From assembly GCA_930367215.1 (NCBI GenBank), contig OV884056.1, positions 54,808,308-54,872,307 of the forward strand: a stretch of 64,000 nt of DNA, read 5' to 3'. The position numbers and the translations under genes were made by a program. The DNA is from Pollenia angustigena (lineage: Eukaryota > Arthropoda > Insecta > Diptera > Polleniidae). This document shows, in pieces, positions 44,913 through 55,182 of this stretch. Position 1 is the stretch's first letter. Every line of letters starts with the position of its first letter. Under the pieces are notes generated by a model, which saw nothing but the letters and a program-made list of their open reading frames with translations, did not search any database and had not been told where the DNA came from.

Positions 44913-47344
44913 TGTAACGTGACGTTACAAACCTACCCTACATTTACATTTAATCCTAACATCACAAAGTATAAATAACCAAACACCTTGAATACCCTTA
45001 TTATTTTACTTACTACTATGAATACCCTTACTATTTACCTACATAACCTTTTTACCGTATAATTCTCATTTAGTTCATTTTATTTTTGAATAAATAGACA
45101 AGGTTTGCCTCAGAACAAACAGAGTAGATATTGCCCCAGTATTTACTCTCGGTAGTTAGTAGTAACCGTAGTTAGTCGTTTTACTCGAACACCTCGCTCT
45201 CGAATTCCGTTGGTGCCCGAGTAAACCGAACCAGTATTTAATCGTATATTAGCCGAACACCTCGCTCTCGAATTCCGTTGGTGTCCGAGTAGTTTAACCA
45301 GTAGTTAGTCGTTTTACCCGAACATCTCGCTCTCGAATTCTGTTGGTGCCCGAGTAAACCGAACCAGTATTTAATCTTATATTAGCCGAACACCTCGCTC
45401 TCGAATTCCGTTGGTGTCCGAGTAGTTTAACCCGTAGTTAGTCGTTTTACCCGAACACCTCGCTCTCGAATTCCGTTGGTGCCTGAGTAAAACCGAACCA
45501 GTATTTAGTCGTACACCACGCTCTCGCATTCCGTTGGTGCCGAGTAGTTAAGCCAGTAGTTATTTGTATTTACCCGAACACCGCGCTCTCGACTTCCGTA
45601 GGTGCCCGAGTAAAACCGAAACAGTATTTAGTCGTACACCACGCTCTCGCATTCCGTTGGTGCCGAGTAGTTAAACCAGTAGTTAGTCGTATTTACCCGA
45701 ACACCTCGCTCTCGAATTCCGTAGGTGCCCGAGTAAAACCGAACCAATATTTAGTCGTACACCACGCTCTCGCATTCCGTTGGTGCCCGAGTAGTTAAAC
45801 CAGTAGTCCACGTATTCTTACCAGTAGTGAATACGAGCCAGCACTCAACCCGTAGTTAGTCATATTAAGCCGACCGCCGTTACCGCCGAATTCCATTCGG
45901 TAGCCGACTTAATACCAACCGTGTTTAACCGAACCTGATAAACCAGAACCGTATTTAGTATGGTACCCGAAGTATTCTACCAGTATTTAACCGAACCCGA
46001 TAAACCAGAACCGTATTTAGTATGGTACCCGGAGTATTCTACCGGTATTTAACCGAACCGTATTTAACCGAACCTGATAAACCCGAACCGTACTTAGCAT
46101 GGTACCCGCAGTATTCTACCAGTATTTAACCGAACCGTATTTAACCGAACCTGATTAACCCAAACCGTATTTAACCGAACCTGATTACCCCAAACCGTAT
46201 TTAGCCGACTAAATACAAACCCGTATTTAAGGTATTATTAGTCATGTTCAGCCGACTGCCGGTGCCTCCGAATTTCATTCGGTAGCCGACTGAATACAAA
46301 CCAGTAGTCCACGTATTCTTACCAGTAGTGAATACGAACCAGCACTCAACCCGTTATTAGTCGTGTTCAGCCGACTGCCGGTGCCTCCGAATTTCATTCG
46401 GTAGCCGACTGAATACAAATTGTATTTAACCGGACCTGATTTAGTAACCCGTATTTAACCGAACCTAATTAAATAACCCGTATTTAACCGAACCTGGTTA
46501 AGTAACTTGTATTTAACCGAACCGTATTTAACCGAACCTGATTAACCAGAACCGTATTTAGCCGAACGCCAAGACCTCCTTAATCTCTTGGTGTCCGAAA
46601 TATTTTTAAGTAGTTTCTAGTATTTAAGACCGTAGTTAGCCGAACGCCAAGGCCTCCGAAATCTCTTGGTGTCCGAAGTATTTTTAAGTAGTTTCTAGTA
46701 TTTAAGACCGTAGTTAGCCGAACGCCAAGGCCTACGAATTCTCTTGGTGTCCGAAGTATTTTTAAGTAATTTCTAGTATTTAAGACCGTAGTTAGTCACG
46801 CCATGGCCAGACAACCGTCAGCCACCGACCTATGCGAGGCCGCAGTTAGCCGAGCACCCGAGGTTGCGAGATCCTCCTGTGTTCGAAGCGCTCGGCCCAA
46901 CTAGTCGAAGTAGTTAGTCGTGTGTACAGCCAACTACGGGGCGCACCGAATGCTCCGTACTCGGCATAGTTTCGATCGTAGATGTAGATACTAACAACCT
47001 ATAACCGAAACCCGTTTATTATCTTCTCTGCCAGATCGAATACTCAGTAACTAAACGATGCCCCACGGAACGCCAGCCGTTTCCTAACGTTATCAGCCGT
47101 ACGTGCACGGAATCACGCTGCCTCAGCACCCGTTCCCGTCTACAGCCACGCCGAATCAGTCGAAGGCCGTCGTAGTTCTAAGTATTTAGAGTAGATTAAG
47201 ATTTCGTAAATAAAGCTTTGTTGAAATTTTTGTAAGCGAACATACACGAAAACATCTCGTGTTTCATTTCAAAGGAAGCAGACCTTCGAATTGACCCTGG
47301 ACAGACTGAGTCATACCTCAGCTGGGAAAGTAAACTGCGTTACA
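44913..47344 (+). mobile_element. 2.4-kb LTR-like block (possible solo LTR)
   Basis: Starts TGTAACGTGACGTTACA (almost self-complementary) and ends GCGTTACA, i.e. TG...CA with inverted TGTAACG/CGTTACA tips. A TATA-like AAGTATAAATAACC (about 44967) and an AATAAA (about 45090) fit a U3-R order, and a second AATAAA is near 47210. There is no internal coding region or second LTR, so a solo LTR is the simplest reading. Copies A and C are uninterrupted at this point, but 6-8 bp of target are missing and no TSD is seen. Ulysses/Osvaldo-like gypsy elements have LTRs of this size; that link is only a suggestion. Confidence 0.6.
45130..46800 (+). repeat. Arrays of hairpin-forming tandem repeats in the LTR-like block
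   Basis: At least three unit types follow each other. (1) About ten units around CCGAACACCTCGCTCTCG / TTGGTGCCCGAGTA (45180-45800). (2) Units around AACCGAACCTGATAAACC and AACCGTATTTAGTATGG (45920-46210, 46420-46560), with interspersed CAGCCGACTGCCGG ... CGGTAGCCGACT (45870, 46250, 46370). (3) About three 77-bp units CCGAACGCCAAGGCCT ... TCTCTTGGTGTCCGA (46560-46790). Each has its own arms (e.g. GCCAAG/CTTGGT, CCGAACACC/GGTGCCCG), so every unit can form a stem-loop. Confidence 0.85.
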
Positions 47345-47668
47345 TTTTATGAAATTTTTCACTTTTCCCTTGAACTTTGACCTCGATGAGGAGCCATTTA
47401 CCCTCAACCAAACTCCTCCATTTTTTGCCACATGTATTTTTTTCCAAACCTAACTAAATAAGAGGCGGGAGCGATTCTAAATCGAAAAATCGTTCACTAT
47501 GTCATACCTAATGATCACTATACATAAATACTTTGGTGTAGGGTATCATGGTCGGATTTGAATGACTATACTTTCTTATTTGTTTTAAACAAAATTGGTA
47601 AATTTGTTCATTATTAAGCTTGCAAAAGTGCAAAATATCGCATCTCTTTTGTTAAATCCAACAACTAA

Positions 47669-47829
47669 GGCGCCTATTACGGTTTTTTTTTTTTTCTTAG
47701 TTTTTGTATTATGGTTTACAACTTTGCTATATTGCGGTGAACAAAAATATAACAAAAATTACAACTGATCACAACCAGTTGTCTTAATTACAACTCAACT
47801 GAGTTGAGTTGTAAACCGTAATAGGGGCC
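47669..47829. mobile_element. MITE GGCGCCTATTACGG, TSD TAA (left palindrome arm)
   Basis: 161 bp. Termini are GGCGCCTATTACGG and CCGTAATAGGGGCC. TAA lies on both sides (47666-47668, 47830-47832). It includes an internal ACAACTCAACTGAGTTGAG palindrome. The second copy at 51237-51396 is a product of the inverted duplication, not a separate insertion. Confidence 0.85.
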
Positions 47830-48404
47830 TAAGTACACAGATTTTCTGTTTGATTTCATTAAATTGCAACGATTTTTTGCTTTTGCTCTTCTTAGGGTTA
47901 CCAGACAGCCTGGAATGGCCTGAACTGCCTAGTGCTTGGTCGTAAATTATCGAATATATCGATAGGAAAAATATCAAAATCGATATTATTATTCAGGCGC
48001 GGATTCAGGGGGGGGCGAATAAGGAAATTTCCCCCCCGTAAACTATACAAATATGTTTTGTTAATTTCGATAATACAAGAATTCACAATAACAATATTTT
48101 TTTTAATGTACAAAATTTTTGGAAATCCCAGCAAGGTTTTTTTTTTGTTTTTCTTTTATGGAATCTCTAACGAAATTTTCAATAAGTATTTTTTTATTTT
48201 TTTTATTGAATCTCTAACGATTTTCAATAAGTCTCCATATCATAATCCTAATAGTTATTTATTAGATATTTCCAATGAAACATAGTTTACCGTATTCAAT
48301 TACTCATTATTCTACATTCAATTCCAGCAGGTGCTATCTATATCCAAAGGCTAAACGCTTGACTTGATAATGCGTGCGTTTTAATTATTAAAAAGCCTTA
48401 GTAT

Positions 48405-49090
48405 TTGCAATATTTATGTATATATGTGTTATATCAATCAAAATTCTATTTGATAGTTTTTGACGAAAGCAGTGATTTGTCGGGGAAAAGCCAGATTTCC
48501 TTATCTTTAAGATATTTCAACATACAAAAAAAAGTTTTTAGGGAAGAATTTATTGGCTTTGTTGTAAACGCATTTGAAGAGGCTTCAAAAGATATTGATG
48601 ACGTTGATGTGTCAATTGATGCGAAGGCACTATCATCAATAGTTCTTAAAGCTTTGACAAATTTTGGTCCTGACCTAAAAAATTCTGTAGGAGATGGAAC
48701 AGATGGGTGTCCTCTGATGTCAGCAGAAAATGGAGCTGTTCAAAATTTATGGAAAAGCGACAAATGCAAAAAAACGCCTTGGTATTCCTATAAATCGAAC
48801 AACTCAATTTCTAAAAGCAATAAAGTGCCATTAATACAAAAAGTTGTATCATTTGTTAAAGAAACGACCAAATTTTAATAATAATCATCCCAAGCGAAAA
48901 ACAGTTTTAGAAAAGTTTTTGGGAGTCAAACTCTCTACATTATGCGAGACAAGATGTGTGGACCGTCACGACTCAATTTTACACTTTGCAACAAGTGTCC
49001 ATCATATAGCTTTGGAAAAAAAATATCTGAGTGGAAAGGTAGTATCTCTACCTCTATATTAAGGAACTCACTTAGTACTTTTGAATTTAG
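48405..49090 (+). pseudogene. hAT/DUF4371-type transposase, N-terminal half
   Basis: Encodes YLIVFDESSDLSGKSQ (the DEST-like first catalytic Asp region), GFVVNAFEEAS, and VGDGTDGCPLMSAENGAVQN (family consensus CVGxGYDGAxxMSG). After a frameshift near 48870 come NNHPKRKTVLEKFLG and LCETRCVDRHDSIL (family LCETRWVxRHDS). This resembles the ZMYM1-like DUF4371 hAT proteins. The same frameshift is present in the inverted copy, so decay preceded duplication. Confidence 0.85.
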
Positions 49091-49235
49091 GGCAATGACT
49101 TTTTTTGGACAAAATTTCTTCATCATACCACGCGATGGGCAATTTAGTATCGATAATGAAAATATTTTTTAGGCCATTTTGGCCAAAAAAGTTTCCGCAC
49201 CAAATGCTATTTCTAAAGCTCCTCAAAAAAAAATT
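49091..49235 (+). repeat. 145-bp segment also present at 52799-52943
   Basis: GGCAATGACTTTTTTTGGAC to CTCCTCAAAAAAAAA is repeated as a direct copy downstream of the C-terminal transposase fragment at 52.8 kb. At both places it follows ...TTTAG/ATTAG. It marks a breakpoint of the rearrangement inside the inner hAT. Confidence 0.85.
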
Positions 49236-49269
49236 TTTTTTAAATTAAAAAAACTCAACAAAAAGGTTA

Positions 49270-50654
49270 AATAAAATATAAGATCAGTTTAATATACATT
49301 AATCTTTTTAAATAAGCAATTTATGATTGCCTTGTGAGTCAAATTTAGACAGTACAGTCTATCTTCTGTCATTGTTGATCCGAGCCATGTTTTTATTCGA
49401 CGAAGGGAAGGAACTGACCTCCCGCTCGTAGCATTACTGACGAGCATTGAAACGAAAATTTGAAATATTTTTCTAAGATTTGGGTAGATATCTTCATTAC
49501 AGTTTATTAAAGCATCTACAACGTTATCTGATAGGTCAGGCTCAAGTTTAGATGTTAGTTGGTGTTTATATCTTTAATCAAATATAATCAGCTCATCAGC
49601 TAGTTGTGGTTTTAACAGTTTTGTATCTGTATATGAGTTGATTAAACTTTGAGGTAGAAGTTTAGGTATGTTCAATACATTTGGGATATCTATTGGGAAA
49701 GTTGTTATGAGATCTTCTAAAATAAATTTAATAAGAGGAATGTAACCCACAACTCGGTAGTAATCTTCAACATTTTGGATGTGATTATTTCGTTCAAATC
49801 TTGTCTTTTCGATAGGAACCTCGATTTGTACGCAAATAACTTTAACTTTTTTAATAACTAAATTGTTCTTCGGCTTTATTTCTTTTTTCTTCAAGGCACA
49901 TGATTAAAATTTTGATAAGGCTTGATCCTTTTTGATCCTTGATCCTTGATCCTTTTTTATATTCCGTAAATAAATTCAAAAGTACTAAGTGAGTTCCTTA
50001 ATATAGAGGTAGAGATACTACCTTTCCACTCAGATATTTTTTTCCAAAGCTATATGATGGACACTTGTTGCAAAGTGTAAAATTGAGTCGTGACGGTCCA
50101 CACATCTTGTCTCGCATAATGTAGAGAGTTTGACTCCCAAAAACTTTTCTAAAACTGTTTTTCGCTTGGGATGATTATTATTAAAATTTGGTCGTTTCTT
50201 TAACAAATGATACAACTTTTTGTATTAATGGCACTTTATTGCTTTTAGAAATTGAGTTGTTCGATTTATAGGAATACCAAGGCGTTTTTTTGCATTTGTC
50301 GCTTTTCCATAAATTTTGAACAGCTCCATTTTCTGCTGACATCAGAGGACACCCATCTGTTCCATCTCCTACAGAATTTTTTAGGTCAGGACCAAAATTT
50401 GTCAAAGCTTTAAGAACTATTGATGATAGTGCCTTCGCATCAATTGACACATCAACGTCATCAATATCTTTTGAAGCCTCTTCAAATGCGTTTACAACAA
50501 AGCCAATAAATTCTTCCCTAAAAACTTTTTTTTGTATGTTGAAATATCTTAAAGATAAGGAAATCTGGCTTTTCCCCGACAAATCACTGCTTTCGTCAAA
50601 AACTATCAAATAGAATTTTGATTGATATAACACATATATACATAAATATTGCAA
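49270..50654 (-). pseudogene. hAT/DUF4371-type transposase, inverted copy with C-terminus
   Basis: The minus strand repeats the N-terminal half (50654-50020) and then continues without the rearrangement into KKNLVIKKVKVICVQIE, YYRVVGYIPLIKFILEDL and LLPQSLINSYTDTKLL (49894-49574). It ends with the dimerisation-type end near 49290-49480 (RRIKTWLGS, EDRLYCLNL on the complement). It therefore preserves about 300 bp lost from the plus-strand copy. Several stops: inactive. Confidence 0.82.
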
Positions 50655-51236
50655 ATACTAAGGCTTTTTAATAATTAAAACGCACGCATTATCAAGTCAA
50701 ACGTTTAGCCTTTGGATATAGATAGCACCTGCTGGAATTGAATGTAGAATAATGAGTAATTGAAAACGGTAAACTATGTTTCATTGGAAATATCTAATAA
50801 ATAACTATTAGGATTATGATATGGAGACTTATTGAAAATCGTTAGAGATTCAATAAAAAAAATAAAAAAATACTTATTGAAAATTTCGTTAGAGATTCCA
50901 TAAAAGAAAAACAAAAAAAAAACCTTGCTGGGATTTCCAAAAATTTTGTACATTAAAAAAAATATTGTTATTGTGAATTCTTGTATTATCGAAATTAACA
51001 AAACATATTTGTATAGTTTACGGGGGGGGGGAAATTTCCTTATTCCCCCCCCCCCCCCTGAATCCGCGCCTGAATAATAATATCGATTTTGATATTTTTC
51101 CTATCGATATATTCGATAATTTACGACCAAGCACTAGGCAGTTCAGGCCATTCCAGGCTGTCTGGTAACCCTAAGAAGAGCAAAAGCAAAAAATCGTTGC
51201 AATTTAATGAAATCAAACAGAAAATCTGTGTACTTA

Positions 51237-51396
51237 GGCCCCTATTACGGTTTACAACTCAACTCAGTTGAGTTGTAATTAAGACAACTGGTTGTGATCA
51301 GTTGTAATTTTTGTTATATTTTTGTTCACCGCAATATAGCAAAGTTGTAAACCATAATACAAAAACTAAGAAAAAAAAAAAACCGTAATAGGCGCC
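51237..51396. mobile_element. MITE GGCGCCTATTACGG (right palindrome arm)
   Basis: Duplicate of 47669-47829 in inverted orientation, with the TTA/TAA duplications preserved (51234-51236, 51397-51399). Confidence 0.85.
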
Positions 51397-51479
51397 TTAG
51401 TTGTTGGATTTAACAAAAGAGATGCGATATTTTGCACTTTTGCAAGCTTAATAATGAACAAATTTACCAATTTTGTTTA

Positions 51480-52350
51480 AAACAAATAAGAAAGTATTAT
51501 CATTCAAATCCGACCATGATACCCTACACCAAAGTATTTATGTATAGTGATCATTAGGTATGACATAGTGAACGATTTTTCGATTTTGAATCGCTCCCGC
51601 CTCTTATTTAGTTAGGTTTGGAAAAAAATACATGTGGCAAAAAATGGAGGAGTTTGGTTGAGGGTAAGTGGCTCCTCATCGAGGTCAAAGTTCAAGGGAA
51701 AAGTGAAAAATTTCATAAAATGTCCAATAACTGCTGCGGAGTCGCACCTAGAGTAGTAAAATGTAAGACTGACCTCCATTAATTTTTGCTCCCCAACATT
51801 TTTGTGGAACATACTTATATCCTATCTCTGTTTTTTAAGGGGCTTGTCCTACAAAAGTTAGTTTTTTATGAATTTTACCCCCATCGTCTTAACAAGTTCC
51901 AGGGCGCCTCTGGAGGATTCAAATGTATGACAAACCCTCATTGATGTTTCCTCCCCAACACTTTTGTAGAACATTCTTACCTTCTATCTCTGCTCCTTAG
52001 GGTACTTTCCCTTCAAATAAAGATTTTCAAATTTGCCCCCTCGTTCTTATTACTTTCAGGGCGCCTCTGGAGGGGTCAAATGTATGATCGACCATTGATT
52101 TTTCTCACACAACATTTATGTGGAAGACACCAATCTTCCATATCTGCTCCTTAGGGTACTTCCCTTCAAATAAGGTTTTATAAATTTGCCCTCTCGACCT
52201 AACTACTTTAATTGCACCTCTGGACGTGTCAAATGTACATACCGAACCTCTTTCTCTGCTCTTTAGGGTACCTCCTATACACATTTTTTATATATAAATT
52301 TTGTCCTAATTGTTCTAAGTGGTTCCCATACAAAAAACCATTTTTGTATC
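51480..52350 (+). repeat. 160-bp subrepeat array, copy C
   Basis: Starts AACAAATAAGAAAGTATTAT, CCGACCATGATACCCTACACC (family-M-like), then ATGACATAGTGAACG, GCGGAGTCGCACC and three CCTCTGGA... landmarks (51907, 52066, 52217). Uninterrupted, so it shows the original structure of copies A and B. It stops at TTGTATCTTAATTTTT, where hAT sequence resumes. Confidence 0.87.
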
Positions 52351-52365
52351 TTAATTTTTAATGTA

Positions 52366-52795
52366 TTGAACATACCTAAACTTCTACCTCAAAGTTTAAT
52401 CAACTCATATACAGATACAAAACTGTTAAAACCACAACTAGCTGATGAGCTGATTATATTTGATTAAAGATATAAACACCAACTAACATCTAAACTTGAG
52501 CCTGACCTATCAGATAACGTTGTAGATGCTTTAATAAACTGTAATGAAGATATCTACCCAAATCTTAGAAAAATATTTCAAATTTTCGTTTCAATGCTCG
52601 TCAGTAATGCTACGAGCGGGAGGTCAGTTCCTTCCCTTCGTCGAATAAAAACATGGCTCGGATCAAAAATGACAGAAGATAGACTGTACTGTCTAAATTT
52701 GCCTCACAAGGCAATCATAAATTGCATATTTAAAAAGATTAATGTATATTAAACTGATCTTATATTTTATTTAACCTTTTTGTTGAGTTTTTTTA
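52366..52795 (+). pseudogene. hAT/DUF4371-type transposase, C-terminal fragment
   Basis: Encodes LNIPKLLPQSLINSYTD, then a stop, then LEPDLSDNVVDALINC, IYPNLRKIFQIFVSMLVS, SLRRIKTWLGSKMTEDRL and a LPHKAII end: the hAT dimerisation region (family SLRRLKTWLRNTM-like). It matches the complement of 49680-49240. Confidence 0.85.
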
Positions 52796-53023
52796 ATTAG
52801 GGCAATGACTTTTTTTGGACAAAATTTCTTCATCATACCACGCGATGGGCAATTTAGTATCGATAATGAAAATATTTTTTAGGCCATTTTGGCCAAAAAA
52901 GTTTCCGCACCAAATGCTATTTCTAAAGCTCCTCAAAAAAAAATTTTTTTTTTTAATTTTCATATACATTTCCATACACATTATATATGGGTAATTCCAA
53001 AGTGTTGAACGTGACAGGCGTAC

Positions 53024-53757
53024 GAATCAAAAATGCAATAACATTTTAAGCAAAAAATATTTTTACGTTTTCTTAACCCTAAAATTAAAGCACTAAGAAA
53101 GCACTGTTATCTATGCTTAAGTTTATGGAGGGAGCGATTCTAGGTCAAAGATAATGGCAAAAGAAGTAGCGGTTCGAACGTGAAAAAAACGGAAGTAGTT
53201 TTTGTGGCCATGCATAAAAAGGCGTAATTCAGCGAAACCCGGCACAATTTTTTAGTCAAACTACTTTCAGAGTTTTACGTAGCAATGTAACATTAAAATG
53301 TTTTGGTTTGATTCCAAAATCTTCTGTATTTTCTTTTTTTTAAGCCAAAATCTGGGTCGATACGTGACATTTCGAACGTGAAATTTTTTCCGTAAAAGTT
53401 TAACTGAATAATGATCAAAATAAAATAAAAATTTACCATTAATCCGAATAACATATTTCTCTTTGAACTCTTCCTTAGATTACAGACCATGTAAGAAAAT
53501 TTTTTTGGAATAATTTTTATCAAATATCACCTCTTTTAAGAAAGATAAATATTAAAGAAAACATACAATAAAACATTCTCAAAAATAAGAAATTACGTTT
53601 GCGCAGTCTGATTGTTCAGCTAAGTGAACAAATTTATGAGTAAATTTATAAAACTAGTAAAATCTAAATGTTTCTCTATAACAATATCGTAAAATAATCA
53701 GCTTTTAATAACTTTTAAATTTTTGGTCACGGTGGACCTTTTGGCGGAAATGCCCAT
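53024..53757. repeat. ~735-bp dispersed repeat, copy 1 (inside inner hAT)
   Basis: From ATCAAAAATGCAATAACATT to GGTGGACCTTTTGGCGGAA. A second, nearly identical copy lies at 59683-60421, and a diverged relative around 31.8-33.6 kb. Landmarks are TTTTGTGGCCATG, TCAGCGAAACC and GGGTCGATACGTGACATTTC. ORFs of 76-85 codons on the minus strand differ between copies and have no known domain. Flanking CCCATAT / ATATGGG may be its tips. Confidence 0.8.
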
Positions 53758-53759
53758 AT

Positions 53760-54480
53760 GGTACATTTATTGTTTATATATGCTATATATTTAAGCCCCC
53801 ATATTCATAGATGATTATAAAATTTAATAAACGTTTATTAAGGAAAATTTTCATAGAAAATTTGGTTTTCAAGCCTTTATTAAATTTAAAATATTTTTAT
53901 GAATACAGGCATAAATACATAAAAGAAGCAAAATGTAAAGCTATTTTTTGGGTTAAATGAAATAAATTTTAAGTTTAAAGTTTGAGTGCGAGTTGATTTA
54001 CATAATGGAAAAATATCTTGTGCAATTTTAATAGCTCGTTCCGCGCATATATTACTACGCTGCTGAAAATTATCACTGTTTCATATATCCGCCAAACAAC
54101 TCATCTATCACAACATCTATCATTTGCCATTAAAATTTAGTTTATTAAAAAAACCGCGAAATAGAGTCGCGATTTTTTTGGCGCCCTTCTTCCTTACAAA
54201 TGGTAATTTCTTGTTATATTCATGAAATTATTAGAAAATACTTAAAATTTTGTAATTAAATGTATAGTAAGGAGAAAAATTGAAATTCAAAACTTTATCG
54301 CGTTTGGTGCGGAAACTTTCTTCACGATCGCGAAAAAGTAATAAATAATTTCTTAATATTTTTTCACTATTTTGTCTATACGGCTATGCGATGAAGAATT
54401 TGATATTCGCAAAAAGTACTTACCCTAATACACATATTGTTTTTAATAAACTTTTAAAAACAAATTTTTCATTTTTTGCA
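53760..54480. other. 3' part of inner hAT, non-coding
   Basis: AT-rich sequence between the 735-bp repeat and the inner hAT right terminus. 54150-54190 has a small CGCGAAATAGAGTCGCG hairpin. No coding sequence seen. Confidence 0.4.
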
Positions 54481-54799
54481 TCATACAAAATTTCCCCCCC
54501 TAAGGCTCAATCTGGATCCGCGCCTGTTATTATTATATAAAATACAGCTATGAAGACATGTTACAGCAGCTATACACTTACAGTTTTCGCCGCAAGTTTT
54601 AACTTGCTATAATTAATTCGCGAAGAGTTACAGCAATGAATACAAACAACAAAAATGGCAGGTTGTATGCTTAGCTGTGCTTTTTTACTTATAACTTAAG
54701 GCCTTTATACCGAAATTTTTATATGTTTACATAGGGACTGAAATGTCAGATAGTTTTATGATGTTGTAAAAAAAAATCAAATCAATTAAAAATGCAATT

Positions 54800-55010
54800 G
54801 CAATTGCGAGCATAGGATAAAACAATGATCGACCATTAGAGGAAAAGTCCGCTAGATTGATAACCTTTTGGGTAGAGAATCAAAACCAATTTAGAACATT
54901 ATCTAAAGTAGCAATAAATTATCTTATAGTCCCTGTTACTTTGGTTCCTTCAGAAAGGTGCTTATCAGCATCACAATTTTTAAAAACTGTCATCTAAAAT
55001 AACTTGCGTA
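54800..55010 (+). pseudogene. hAT transposase dimerisation domain, outer element
   Basis: Encodes FWVENQNQFRTLSKVAINYL followed by IVPVTLVPSERCLSASQFLK, the canonical hAT C-terminal signature (W..N...F..LS..A..YL..P.TSVPSER.FS). It differs from the DUF4371 type of the inner element, so the two nested elements belong to different hAT lineages. The frame stops shortly after. Confidence 0.85.
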
Positions 55011-55182
55011 CATAAATACGTCTCTTACGTTCAATAAAGTGATAAAAACAACGAACTGTAGACTGATAAAAAAATTAGTTAAAGTTTTCCTACTTAAGTA
55101 CAAACTTTCAGTCGATAGTAATATCGATATTGAAATCTGAACTATCGATAAATATCGATAGTATCCCAGCACTAGAACTGCC

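Larger units (their letters stand above)
35020..47590. repeat. Foldback composite: two inverted 160-bp-subrepeat arms around a small ORF
   Basis: The left arm is made of pieces 35020-35058, 39253-39541 and 42907-43640. The right arm is made of pieces 43945-44912 and 47345-47590, in reverse. Both contain three to four units of about 150-170 bp with the landmark CCTCTGGAGG(G/A)(G/T)TCAAATG. Three later insertions separate the pieces: 35059-39248, 39542-42893 and 44913-47344. Net of insertions it is about 2.6 kb with a loop of about 300 bp. Outer ends carry a family-M-like GTGTAGGGTATCATGGTCGG. The layout recalls foldback transposons whose TIRs consist of subrepeats. Confidence 0.75.
44280..52365. 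repeat. Large palindrome, ~2.4-kb arms around ~49.1-49.3 kb
   Basis: The left arm (44280-44912 plus 47345-49090) and right arm (about 49980-52360) are inverted copies covering the 160-bp array, family-M-like end, TAA MITE, outer hAT end, inner hAT end and transposase N-terminal half. The encoded 157-residue fragments are identical. Differences are mostly in homopolymers (the G runs at 48008 and 51021-51058) plus the 2.4-kb LTR-like block present only on the left. 49236-49980 continues the minus-strand transposase. Confidence 0.88.
47994..54526 (+). mobile_element. hAT element (inner, DUF4371-type transposase), TSD TTATTATT
   Basis: CAGGCGCGGATTCAG at the left and GGATCCGCGCCTG at the right, with 8-bp duplications at 47986-47993 and 54527-54534. 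On the plus strand it carries the N-terminal half (48405-49090) and C-terminal part (52366-52795) of one transposase gene, now separated by an inverted duplication (about 49091-52365). The 53.0-kb repeat is inserted in its 3' part. Confidence 0.85.
47930..55174 (+). mobile_element. hAT element (outer), TSD GAACTGCC
   Basis: Termini TAGTGCTTGG and CCCAGCACTA lie between exact 8-bp duplications (47922-47929, 55175-55182). Subterminal TATCGATA motifs are inverted at the two ends. The plus strand near the right end retains a hAT dimerisation domain (54800-55010). The element is hugely expanded by the inner hAT and the inverted duplication. Confidence 0.85.

Noticed and set aside
45130..46800. CRISPR-like repeat-spacer array
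   Set aside because: The units are contiguous, of several lengths and types, and diverge gradually. There are no constant repeats with unique spacers, and the context is a eukaryotic transposon.
44280..52365. Palindrome as a pure assembly or read artefact
   Set aside because: The arms differ by a 2.4-kb insertion and by homopolymer lengths, and the right side continues into the missing C-terminal transposase part. I keep the artefact possibility only as a check.
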